From Onchocerca volvulus (lineage: Eukaryota; Nematoda; Chromadorea; Rhabditida; Onchocercidae), in assembly GCA_000499405.2 (NCBI GenBank), contig HG738139.1, positions 6,782,616 to 6,846,615 on the forward strand: 64,000 nucleotides of DNA, given 5' to 3'. Position numbers and translations under genes: made by a program. The notes below the pieces were generated by a model. The model was given only the letters and a program-made list of their open reading frames with translations. It had not been told where the DNA came from and did no database searches. This document shows positions 32,901 to 45,800 of the stretch, piece after piece. Position 1 is the first letter of the stretch. The number at the start of each line of letters is the position of its first letter.

Positions 32901-35900
32901 ATTTAATTTGGTTGAAAATTATTAGCAAACCTAGGCTGTCGCAATGCATTTATCATAAAGAATGTAGTAAATTTTTTATTTTTCATGAAGTTGTAGAACA
33001 GCTGATGGTATGTCTTGCATATTTAAAAGAATTTTTCAATTGCAAATATTACAGTAATCAAAGTTTTCTGCAACTTCCTTTGCAAAAATAAAATGAGTAA
33101 GGGGAACTATATGTCAACTAACTTGCTTAATCAACAATCAACAATTTTGATTATATGATTAGCTGAAAGTTGTTCTTGCGATGTAGGAGTGATGTAAAGA
33201 ACGTTGTTTGTTGTGATAAGTGATATGTTAGCAGAGTGATAGCGGAATAAAGATAAAAAGAAGTGGAAACAGGAATGTGAACTATATCGACTAAAATAAA
33301 AATGTGAATGAAATAGGACAGAGTAAATTCTTAGCAGGGATGAAAAGCCGAGAGAATAACAAGCACCTGCAGAATTACTGCAAAATTTTGCGAACAATAA
33401 ATCAAATGGTGTAAACTTTTCGCCACTCCTAGACAGAACAGTAAAAGACTTTCAGTATTATGTTTTGAACACAGATTTTGAGCTTTTTATAATCTTGTAG
33501 TCGCAGACAATGAAATTGAAATGGCATGGAAGGTATGTAATTTAAGGTATTCTCGAGTACTTCTTGAATGATTCATCACCGACGTAGGATGCTACATAGG
33601 TATACAAAAGATTAGATGGACAGATATATGACCATTTCTGAAAATGACCGTTTCAGCAGATAGCTCTAATTTCGACAATAATTTGATACATAAGGTTATT
33701 TAATTTCACAGATAGCATCTATTGCATAAGTCTTTCTCTCTCTTTCTGTCAGAGATTTAATTCGGAAAAAACTTGCTAATCCTAAAATATTTAGTCAAAT
33801 AAATTGTTTAATTGTTTGTAAAGTGTTTTCATGCTTGTTCTTTTATTATTGTGTCACTATTTTCAGCCTAAATTGTGAATATTTTTTCATCCAAATCATG
33901 CTCATGCCACATATTATAGTACCATAGCACCGGCAATATGGTTGGTGATTTTCACCAACTATTTCCCTTCATTCATCTATGAAAATGTTAATTTTCTGAA
34001 ATCATTTCCATTTTCCCATTTCGATTTTTAAGAAGTTCAGATTTGAATTCAGTGCTAATTTCTATCCTTGAAATTTCGAAATTCGAAAAAAATTGAAACA
34101 CTTATCTATTTTCCTTTAAAGTTGCATAAATATCATTCAGTAATCGTGATTTCCACTAAATAAAAATTTTATTTGTTGAAATTTTCTACTAAAAAAATCG
34201 ATTTAAATATCGGACAATCTTATGTTTTAAAATCCCATTTTTCTGGCAAAAAATTAAAAAATAAGTTGATTAAAAATATATTCTTGTCATCTGGTGTTAA
34301 TTAATTCACATCGCTGAAATCTACTTTCTTGTTATCAGTAATACATTTATTTGGAACACGGTGTGTACGATCGTAAGTGAATATTACTTTAATATTTCTG
34401 CTTGAATATTTTTGGAGATTTAGTTTCGATGATTTCTTTTGCATTATATCGCATTGTGTCATAAATCAACAAAATCAAACTTCAGCACCTCAAAATGTCA
34501 TCACTTTATATAAACAGAAAAGTGTGAAACTGTTTATAATCTCGAATAACGTTCTAAATTTATAAATATATTCCCCCATTGAGTATATTAAAAAAAAATT
34601 ATTTTTTTTACTTTTTTAACGATAAAAATTGTGCTGACGGCTGTATAAAGTTTGATTGCGAAATTAGAAAAATTATTTAAGTCAAATAATTTCATCTGAA
34701 TAGTTATTTTGAATCGCCATCATATTAGATTACTAGATTACCTTTAAAATTCATCTCGACAATTTCTGCAAAATCGAATATGATCAATAACTCAGATAAG
34801 TGCCTGTGATACTTATGGTCATTTATTGTAATTTACGCTTAAGTTTGGCAGATGGAACTATCACGACGAAAAAAAAATTTTTTTTTTGTTTCTCTTTTTT
34901 TCTTTTTTGAAATCAACTGACACTAGAAAAAAGCTTAGATATATTCCTAGAATCTTCATAGAATCTGAAAGGTCAAAAGAATCCGTCAAAAATTAGAATT
35001 TTTTCTCTGATAGAATTTGTTTTTCTCAGTTATCACAAAAGATTCACCGTACATATTACTATCATCTAATTTTTCTGTAAAATTTCACGATTAAGTCACT
35101 ATTTGTAATCAAAATTCTCACTAGGTTTATTCGAACTTTCTTAGACTCTTCTTGAAAGAGACTAGAAAAACACATTTTAACAAGGCAACGCAGATATTGT
35201 TCCTGATTTACATATGTTTTCTTGACTATAACTAGTTATTTCGAAAGAAATTATGGTAGTGAAAGTTTTCGCAAAAAATGTTTCTAAAAATTGTCTCTCT
35301 TTGATATTCAGATCTTAAAGCTTAAAAATGAAAGAATAAGAGGGATCACTTCAAAAAAAGAAAAAAAAAAAGGAAAAAATCTTTATACATTAAAATGACA
35401 ATCTATTCGCTTGTCATAATTCGAATGACAAAACGGTGCTTTGAGTTGACTTTATAAAATTAGCTTATTCCTTTATCTTATTTTAAGCTTTTAAGCTCTC
35501 TTTTAACTAATCCTTTAATTCACGGTTTTCATTCCCCTACATTTCTTTCCAAAATTTAATGAATTAAATGATTTATTAAGTTGGTCTGGATTTGAAAGTT
35601 TTTCCTGAAGGGAATGAAAGGAGAAAGTTCATTTCCAACATTAATGATTTGCAAATGTGCCCGAATTGATTTTATTTTCATTGTTTTCAATTATTCTTAT
35701 CGCTTGTCTGCAAAAATGCATTGATTTTCAAGCAGATTTAGTTGCTCCACATTATTATGATATGATTTTTATAAAGAAATATTCAATTCAAATGTTGAAT
35801 GCTTAATATAATATCAAAAATGATAGATTGTGTAACGATAATTTAAGCCTTTGTTGTTTAAATGCTCGCATATTAAATAAATTGCTAAATAAACATTGAA

Positions 35901-36658
35901 TGAATTACTATTACTGAATAAAAATGACTCATTTTAAATAAATTTATTTGTTGCTAAAAAATAAAGTATTTGCATGTGTTCATGGGATGATTGCTTTTAA
36001 TGCTTCACTATTATGCATATTGCAATCGAAATTGTTAAATTAATGCGATTCTTTTGCGTTTGATAACGAAACTATTTTCTTACAATTTTAATTTCTTCTA
36101 ATACAACCAATATTTTAGACAGCCAAGTGCAGAAACAGCGCTTCCATTGCGGAATTCAGAGCAAGCCATACAATATTGTTTCGTTTCATTTTGAAAATCG
36201 AAAATAACCGTCAATAGTTAGAGAAAGTCGCAGAACAAAGAATCTGCGACGCGGCGTCGTACAACCGAAAGCATTCGTCATTTTTCTATTTTGAACAATT
36301 TGAATATCAAAAAGTATTGTATTGTATGGTGCAGAAGTACTGAAGCAACAACTCAAAAAGGTTTTTTGAACATAAATATTGAATTTAATAAGTCATTTTT
36401 ACGCTTTTCTATCTGTCCTTTTCTTCGTAGCCGCTCAATTTTTGTATAATGATAGAGGATGGATTCTGTTCATAATAATGATGTACTAATTCTCTATTTA
36501 TCTCTTCAATTGTTTTTTTTTCATCAATTTTCGAATTTTACTTTTAGATGTCGCTTGAACACAAATTTAAATCTTTTAGTAACTTTTTAGCTTAGAACGA
36601 AAGGCTCGAATGCATTTGTCTTATCACCAAAAAAGCATTCATCTTAAAAATATTCCAA
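24000..36658. other. AT-rich gene-free DNA, part 2, upstream of dig-1
   Basis: About 12.6 kb with no exon chain I can support. The longest open frames (28943-29260 and 29245-29562, 105 codons each; 29888-30184, 98; 30417-30710, 97; all plus strand) are low-complexity, hydrophobic translations without splice partners. Given its place it probably holds the dig-1 promoter and distant control elements, but I see no specific site. It contains A9T10 at 34869-34887. Confidence 0.45.
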
Positions 36659-36671
36659 CAAATTTTTTTAG
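36659..36671 (+). promoter_or_regulatory. Probable spliced-leader acceptor of dig-1
   Basis: An uninterrupted T-run ending in TTTTTTTAG at 36671, 13 nt before the ATG at 36685. It excludes an in-frame upstream ATG at 36610 from the mature message if used. The site is seen; trans-splicing is inferred. Confidence 0.55.
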
Positions 36672-36684
36672 TTCTAGCAAAGCA

Positions 36685-36880
36685 ATGGCGCTTGGCCTAA
36701 CTGTCTGGCCCATATTTTGGGTCATGTTAATATTGACGTTTGTGTCATCAACATCAAGCAAGACGTCCATTAAGCTCAATGAAGAAGGAGGTTTGAATAA
36801 TGCTGTTTCGAATTTACCCGGTGATTTACGCATGGAGGACATTATGCACCAAATCAATCGTTTCAAGCGAGCGACGAGGA
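36685..36880 (+). other. dig-1: dig-1 exon 1: signal peptide and N-terminal segment
   Basis: 65 codons plus one base. Hydrophobic leader of about 25 residues followed by a Ser/Thr stretch, an acidic region (LNEEGG) and a basic end (RFKRATR) that could be a processing site. The donor is GTTAGT at 36881. Its phase 1 fits directly onto the exon at 42923. An 18-nt ORF fragment at 37036-37053 with AG and GT borders would also fit the phase, but is too short to claim. Confidence 0.8.
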
Positions 36881-39800
36881 GTTAGTTGTTGTTGAATTTA
36901 TATAAAATCACCTATAATTAACAGTTCGGTAGTTGATTTCATCTCTTTTAATGATTTAATCATTTCTGTCTTTTTTGTTTTCTTACAACTTATATTTCCA
37001 TCGACTTTTCTTATTTTTGAATGTTCTATTTCTAGATCGTAAAACTGCGGGAGGTTTTATTATTTTGCAAGTTCTTCTATTATCTTTATTTATTTTTTCC
37101 CGAATAAGTCGTCATTTTTTTTACAATAGTTTTTTATTCCTAAAGCCAAGTTCACCGAGAGAAATTACGAAATTACCAATGTTTAATTATCTTAAAGACC
37201 CCTACAATTGTCTTAGAATGATAAAATTTCTTAACAGCCAAAAAATTTTTGACAGCTTTATAAATTCTAAGATGTTGAAGAAATATATATATATTTCATT
37301 ACTTACTTTTATAATAAAGGAAGTATCTTGGAATGCTAAAATTAATATATAGTTTCAAAAGATGGCGAATATTATATCATCCCATACTATCCTTTTCCCT
37401 TTTCACATAAGTTAAAATACTCTCAAATATCAAGCATATTTAGTGCAACAATTCAACTGCAAGCTTAATTTTGACTTCTCTTTTCTATATTGAATCATTT
37501 TCTCATTAACTTCAAGAAAATAGCTCAATAACTAAGTTATAATTGCAAGTATAAAACTGACCTATGAACTTACGTTCTTTTATTCCCCAATTACATCGTA
37601 TCTAGTAGCAACAAATTTTTTTTTGAATTCCACATTCTGACTGAATGCCTCACTTTTGATGGAATGACTTACAAATATTTGGCAATCGCCAACTCTCCAT
37701 TTTATTAAACTATGGCGGAATCCTTCATACAGTCACAGAAATTGATGCTGAAATTTTCGCATTCGCAAAAGAATTCAATAACTTATTATTTATGAAACAG
37801 TACCTTTTCGATGATCTTAGCCGATTCCTATGGCACTCCTTATGACACATTGTAATTCTAATTATCCTTTGATACAAGCCTTTGCTAATATAAAATCAGC
37901 TTGCTCGGCTTCCAAATCCGCTGTATAAATATCTTCGGATGAGAATTAAAAACTTCTAATTATACTTTTGAGGGAAATTTAATGAACTGAACGGAATTGT
38001 TACGCCGATAACGTCTTTGAATTAATGATTGCTTTTATGATTTAGTAAAGGATAGACAGTGTTAGAAATTAATTGAAACTTTTAGAAGGTTTTCAATTCA
38101 GCTATTATGGTATCTCAAAATTTGGAGATAATTCAAGAAATGCCGACTACACTTTTTTGATAAAAAAAATCCCTATGAAATATCACACTTACCTCTATCG
38201 ATAGGAAAAGCCTCACGGTGTTTGGAGTCATGTTTGAAACGTAAAATGATACTATTAAGTCTATCGAGCGAAAATTCAACTTAAAATAATGCTACAGCAG
38301 TAGTCGCTTTTGCCTCATTATTACTGCTATCTGCTAAACTTGCTGGAAGCTTTAATTTGGTAAAGCTCTTACAATGGACAACAGATAGATTGTTAGTCTT
38401 TTTTTATTCTCATTTTTGTTTTTCCTCGATTTCAAAAAAAAAAAATCCTGCCAATGTGACTGACATTTTCATTTATGTATTAGTTAAAAGAAAATTCATT
38501 TTTTCCAAAATATTCGGCTAATTTTTATGTTTTTTCGTTGATCTTATGTAGATTGGTTTACATTTTATCATGCTGGCATCATATTTTCTCAAAGTTGCTA
38601 CTGCAAATGCTACCATTAATTTAACCTTTCTTATATCCCAAAAACAACTTGACGCAAAAGCATTCTTAATCTTTTTGAATGTACAGGTTATCCTGGCAAC
38701 ATCATCAAAGAATGCAGTCTGCTGAGGAAGAGGGATTCTCGGAGAGAACCAGGTAAATAAGAGAGACGGTGATAAAGCAAAAAAATTTTTATCATAATTT
38801 AGAGATTTTCGGGGAATGAGCACACATGCGCTGATATTTTGATATAAGATTATTTCACAATTCTTTTCTTTATGATAAGACAAAAGGGTCTTGAAATAGT
38901 TCCTTGTCATCTGTCCTTAAGACCTTCAAATTCCGGAATTCGTTCTTGAAACTGAATCCTCTCTTTCTGAAAGCCTTCATACTTGGGAGCTTCATGCCTT
39001 AATGCTCGCTGATCAATTGATTTCCCATTATTCCGATCTCGCTCCCAAATCAGCCATATACTTTTGTTTAACACGACCATACTCTAAGTGTTGATCATAT
39101 TTACCATATGACTTTCTATTATTCGTCAGGCTTTGATGCGGCTGAAGACGGGTAGTCCTCCCAATTAGTTTACGCAATACGTGCTCTCCCAGTCACGTGT
39201 CACGTTAACCTGGCACATTTCAGCATCATCCATCTATTCTTTCCCTTTGCTTATTGCATCCTTCTTGCATCTCTTCCAGCTCCTACACTATTCCTGCATA
39301 TTTTCAAAGCATCAACAACACCAAGACTTGCATGATATAAATACCTTGGATAATGGAAAATTGTTCGTTTCCTGAAAGATGAAATTAACTAATATTCGAG
39401 AGAAGTTATGGTTAGAGATTATCAAAATTAATAACAAACAAATTGACAGTTTTGTTGAAATTTGCAAGCCTGCATAAAATGGAATCAATTGTAATAACAA
39501 TGATTGCCAGTATCTAATAAATTATGATATTACTCTTTTCTTATTAGGTCATTGTGACACAAACTTATTTTCATTTGATTATTTGTCAAATGTTAAATGA
39601 AATTCGACTCAAATTAAACTCGAATGAAATTTTAAATTAATTGAATGAAATAACTTTATCATCTCCTACAATATCTGAATCACGATTGTTCTACATTTTC
39701 TATGAATCATAATGTAAACATAGGGTAAAACTAAAGCAACTGGTCTTTGCACTCTTCAGAATATTTGCAGTAATTGAAAGTCGTAATTGATTTTTAGATT

Positions 39801-42800
39801 TTTCAGCTTGCACTTTTGATAAATGACAGTCTGCAACATTTCTTGCAGTAAACCAATTTAAAATTTTTAGTAAACTTTAAAATTGGATGGTAGCTTCCGA
39901 TCTACCACAGAAATCTTCTGTTGCTGGTGAATGGGATTATTGCATACTGTAAAAAGAATAAATTAAACTCGCCGTATATGGTAATGACCGTATTCCCGCA
40001 AAAGCTTGTTGTTTGCATGAGAAACATCAAGCAGATTTTCCTTTCATTTGCACACGACTTTTGGGAGTTGTTTAGATTCATTTCTTGTTTTGAATATGGT
40101 TTGCCACTTGGTAGCAATTTTCAATTCATCGCCATGCACATATATTTGCAAATATAACTTGAAATTGCTTAGTCAATATCCCTTACTTCACTTAATTTTG
40201 TTGATTGTTTCCAAAGAGCTTACAGCATACGCTTCTTGATAGCTTTTTTATGACAGTAAGCAATTTACTTACTATTATAGAAAGCCATCAAGAAGCCTCA
40301 AATTTTAGCTACAATTGAAATTGTTTATTTGCAATCAGATTGAATACTTAAACTGCGAAATGAGTCAATTGATAAACGTCATAATGCAAATTTTGAATTT
40401 TGAATTCAAAAATCAGTGAATAAAAAGAGGGCAAATCAAGACAATATGGAATGATAACAGCTTCAGATTTCCCGAATTATCAACAATCGAGTGTCTTTCT
40501 GTTAATGAACGACACTGGCCGATGTGTAGTCAGTGCTGACAAAGCTAGCCATTATTGCGGAGACATAGAAGGTTCGTGCCCCCTGCCATACTAATTAAAG
40601 ACAACGCCTTTTTTCTAATTAATTTACAAATTAATTAATGAGGTTTTTTAACAAATAAGTTGGGAGAAAAAGAGAGAAAGAGAAATGAGGCAAAAAATGA
40701 TAATAATTGAAATATTATTAAATACTGCCCAATTAATTGATTGCCTTCTTCGATTATTGCTTTGGATGACCAAAAAAAATTCTGGAAGTTTTTGTTCCAT
40801 AATTATATTACTCAATTTGCATAGATTCTGTTATGACGGAATATTTAGAATATCTATCACAGTCCATTCATTAATATCTTATTCAGGAAGGAAAAGATAT
40901 CGTAAATAAAGAATAGATAAGTGGACATTCAGGCAAATTTATTAAAGAATTTAAGCTCCCTTTTTCTTTTTAGGTGTAATAAATTGGGAAGTAAGAATTA
41001 AGCGCTTAATAATCTTTCCATTATTGAATTATTAATAAATTTCTCAAAAATTCTAATGTTATGAGGCAAATAATATTTTACAAACCGTCATAAAATTAAA
41101 CTAGCTACACAAATTTATTAGAAAGAATAATGGAAAATTAGACGTGACCCGCAATACTTATCTGCGGCATTTATTGTTTTACTCGGTACTAGACTTTGTT
41201 ACAAGTGATTATTAGAGAATATCCAAAAGTCAATGATTCTTTAATAGTCACTTGTAACATTAAGAGTAACCCAATAATCAATTTATTTAAACATTCTTTA
41301 ATAATTGCTTGCAGCATAAGTAGTTTTTAGAAGTAAATATATTGCAATAGACTCTCACCCAAACGACCGAAACCCGAAACATTTGACGTAAACGTAGGCA
41401 TGAGATGATACAACCAAGTCAGTTTGAGGGTTTTCAATCTTCGTGTGGTATAGGTTTTAATATTATATTGTAGTTCTTATTTTATTCGGCAGATTAATTT
41501 TTATTAATTTCTTGAGCTTTTCAAAATTTCGAAAACAATTGGAAAATCGGCGTTGCATTATGTTGTGTGATTGTGATGTGTGCTCAAGCATATTTATACA
41601 ATAAAATTATAATTTTGTTTTCAAGTTTTTTCTTTTCATTTCCTTAATTTTATTTTGATTTTTTTTTATCATTTCAGAAATTTGCATCGTAACGTTGTTG
41701 TTTTGAATCTTGATTTTCACTCATTTCTGCTGCTACATTTTTTTTCAGTATTCAAATTTTTATTATTATTTTTTTTATATGATAGGCATTCCTTGCATGA
41801 TTTTAATCTTTGGCTCGGAACTTTTAAGAAATTTAGATTACATCCTTAAAAATTCAGAAGAAACTTGATAAAAAACTTTTATTATCACTAATTTGATAAT
41901 CAATAAAGATTATTTTGTAATGCCCATGACCTTTTACAATTTAGCTTATGATGTTTGAAAGTATTAGTGATAGTTGGATTTATATATCAATTTCATTTAT
42001 TTAGAATTTTTGTTTAAAAACGTAGTAATCATAAGATTAAGGTCAAATATCATTCAAAAAAGCATTCAGATTAAGATCAAATATCACACTATACACCAAA
42101 CAAAAGCTTAATGTGACATTTCAATCTATAAACTCTTCTGCACCTATCTTCAGTGGAAAACCCAACTTTAGTAGGCTTTGACTATTTAATGATTGTGATT
42201 CATGTAATTTTGCATTCTCTGAAAAATTACAAAAAAGAAAATTCGTCACATTTGTGAAAGAAAATAGTTCCTGTTTCGATATTCCGTGCTACTTTTTCAA
42301 TACTTGTAAATGGTAAAATAAGAGAAAAGATGCTTCCAACCATTAATCGAGGTAAAATTTAACACATTTCACTCATGTTTTATTTTTTATGCACAGAAAC
42401 GAGTACACACGTGGTCATCATCGTGCATGTGCTTAAAAGTATCAATTTGTGCTAACTGCATGCTATTTATCGAGTTTCTAATTTGATGCACTTTTTGCAC
42501 AGATTTCATTAATAGAGCATCATCGCTTGCAAAAATTCAAAGAATTTGAATGGATTTGGATCGAATCCAAGCTTCAAGATGCTTGGAAAAGTCAGTATCT
42601 TAAATTTCGACGATTTTATTTCGATGGAAAGAAAAAAGAGCGATCCAATCCATTTAAATTACATGCGTTATGCTTTGCATTGATTGCAAATTTTAATTTG
42701 GAAAAATTTCATGGTAGTTTTGGAAGTTATGAAAATTCCTTACTCTTCATATGAGAACTGATAAATGCAAAAAAAAAAAAGGGAAAATTTCCGAAAAGAA

Positions 42801-45800
42801 AAAAGAACACTATTGAAATTTGATTTTGCAAGCGGTGCAGGCTTATCATCGTCAGCAAGCCACTTCTGCAAGCACCAATCATTTTCAACAAGGAAAACAT
42901 CGGTTTTGTAAAATTTTTACAGTGACAGCACCGCCATTTCCTCCTCCCGAAGCTGGTCAATGCCATTTTTCGACTGAAAGCGGCCGTGAAATCTGTTGGC
43001 CACGATACGAGGATTTGGACACGACTTGCACCGATGTAGGAAGTGGCATGGTTTCAGCGCCTGCTGTAAAACACGCCGCGTTAGTTTACATTGTTATTTT
43101 CATATTTATGCTAAATTTATTAAGGAAGAATCGAATTACACCAATTAATTATCTGTCAGTGTCAACTTCATTATTTTCAGTCAAAAAAATTTTGTCATCA
43201 TTGAAAAATCAATCCCATGAAAATGATCTCTTGATACATACTAATGTCGTTGCTATCAACCAATAACATAATTTTATCATTTAAATTTTAGTATTCGTGC
43301 TATGGCATTCGTGCCGCCAGATAATCTCCGACGTCTTGTGCGACAGTATTATCGACAAAAAGGTTTACCTGTCCCACAAAATGCAACATTTAGCAAGAAT
43401 TCATTTTTATTTGCATTGTACGAATGCGATTACGGGTATGAATTTGTGGATGAAGTAAATTCCATGTTTTGTATCAACCGCCAGTGGGTTATTACATCAC
43501 CAAAATGTCGTGGAAAAGGTAATTGATTATTTCTGATTACCAAAGAATTTATTATCGAAGGGCTAGTTTGTCTGATAAATTGATTAATAAAATATATTAG
43601 GCATTTCATCATGACAAAAGTTTCTTTTCTACAATTCACAATTTGATATGGTTTGCTCATGCCTGCAAATTATAAGTTAAGCACGAAAATCAAGCAATAT
43701 TCTTTGCAAACATTCTTCTTTTTCAAAATGACCTTCCAGCCACCAATCTTAATAATTCTGTTAATATGGAGTAAATTGTGAAATGTGTTTTGATCTCTTT
43801 GCAAATTTTTACTGATAGCATAAAATGTGCATTTTTTTAAAGGTTTGTGTGAAGCAGACAATGGAGGATGCAGCCATTCTTGTCTATCAATTGAAGATCG
43901 AGAAGTGGAATGTCACTGTCCACATGGACTAGTTCTTGATAGCGATAAGAAAACTTGCATCAGTAAGACTTTTCAGGCAGCATAATATGCTTTTTTTGGG
44001 AAGATTTAAGGGAAATTTTAAATCTTTTCAAAATTGTTTTTTCTTTTTTTTAAATATGTCCTGCAAAAACTTTTCGAAGTTGTTTCTTGAAGAAGCGCAA
44101 GAGATACTATTCTTAAAATATATGAGGAAAATATTGATTGAATTTTGCAAGATAGATATTTAAGAAAAAATCAAAAAGATTCAATGCAGCTTTTGCAGAA
44201 TTTTGTTAAAATTCTCTATTTATTTTAGAACCTATCCCAAAGAATCTATGTCGCATTCTTAATAGTTGCTCATGTACGGCCATTGATGAGAACCAATACT
44301 CATGCACATGTCCAAAAGGAGAAAAATGCTTGCGTAAGAATTTGAGTCCGTTCAGCAAATTGAACATTTGAAGAAATCTCTTCAAAACATAATTTTTACA
44401 TATATTGAAAATAAGTCGAGCTATGTGATAAATGTGATCTTTGTTATCAAATTTAGATTTTCAACATGTAATTAGTAATTTCAACATGCAATTAATAATT
44501 TTTAATTAACAATTAAAATTACAAATCAAATAATTGATCTGACTTTTTCGAAAATTTCATTTAAGTGCTTCGCGGCCAACCAAAGATTTATATTGAACCA
44601 GCAGCACCATATGAAATAATGCCTGGTGGAAATTTAAATATTACATGTTCTGCAGTTGCATATCCATTCCCACAGATATTCTGGCAACGGTAAGCTGTCC
44701 TAAAATCTCAATAATTATTTAAAATTCGGAAACAAATCTGTTCAGTCATTCAGAGCAATATATTGTCTCTGATAGTTGAATTATAAGTAAGGCAATGGAT
44801 GTCTCCATTCTGAAATAACCTCCTGTTGTTAATTGCGGAGAATTTCAATTCTATCTGCTTCCTGATTAAGAGATAAATAGTTTTAGTACGTGGCTCATCG
44901 AGTGAAGAATATTTTTCGATTTGTTTGAACTTTCCTGGAAAATAAAATATCCAGCTGATATCACTTACATATAGCAATGTCATACTACTTTTTTGCAGTG
45001 GTGATGAGACAGTTGAAATCGCACCAGTAAAACCAGGAACCGTTCGAAGTGAACAAATTCTGATCATTAAAGAGCTCTACAAAAACACTCAATTCACTTG
45101 TCATGCCAATAATTCACTCGGACAGGCGGAACGCACGATTGAAATTGTTGTCACTGGTAGATTTCATTTATCATTTGATATACGATGACACAAACTAGTA
45201 TATGTAATAGGAATTTCATATTGCTGCCTTAATTTGTAAGCTTGATACAGTGACCGGATCGACACAAATGACATCATGCTATTTTTCGAAATTATTATTT
45301 TCTGAAAAGTAGCTCTCCTATTTGAATACCGCTAGCTGCAGCATGTCCAAGAAATTATCTGCAGTGTGATTATTTAAAACAAAAAAAGTTTTTACAGTAT
45401 AACTTTTCTTCTTTTCTCTTTCTATATTATTTTTTGACAAGTTTTTTTCTTCTATATTTTCTTGAAAGATTCGATATGGTATACAGCCATAGCCGGTTTA
45501 GCCGATTATTTGTAAATCCAGGTCCCGGATCAGCGCCGATAATTCGCGGTATTGATGCTGGCCGTTCATCAGTTCATGTTCGATGGGATCCACCAGTAAT
45601 TATAAATCGACCGGTTACTTCATATACAGTTTATTATACGAGTAATGGTCAACAACCGATCAAAAACTGGAAAAAAATAAATGTTGATGGTAAGTTGTTT
45701 ACACTATGTTGAAGATACTAGAATAAAATTGAAAGATATAAAACTATTAATATATTAGATTATAATAACTATATCTAATGATAGTAGAAGTACCAATTTT

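Larger units (their letters stand above)
36881..42922 (+). other. dig-1 intron 1 (about 6 kb)
   Basis: The large first intron is a likely place for control elements. It contains two long hairpins (40231-40296 and 41197-41259), a dispersed repeat segment (41277-41321) and a less AT-rich stretch around 38600-39350. A 130-codon minus-strand open frame at 38518-38910 is the longest unexplained ORF of the window, but has no recognisable domain. A plus-strand exon-like frame at 42503-42590 has good borders but conflicting phase. Confidence 0.65.

Noticed and set aside
36975..37352. 125-codon plus-strand open frame in dig-1 intron 1
   Set aside because: Hydrophobic, Phe/Leu/Ile/Lys-rich translation typical of AT-rich non-coding DNA; no splice partners.
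42503..42840. Possible extra dig-1 exon at 42503-42590 and an earlier start (42841) for exon 2
   Set aside because: Phases conflict with exon 1; the acceptor at 42922 joins exon 1 directly and is stronger.
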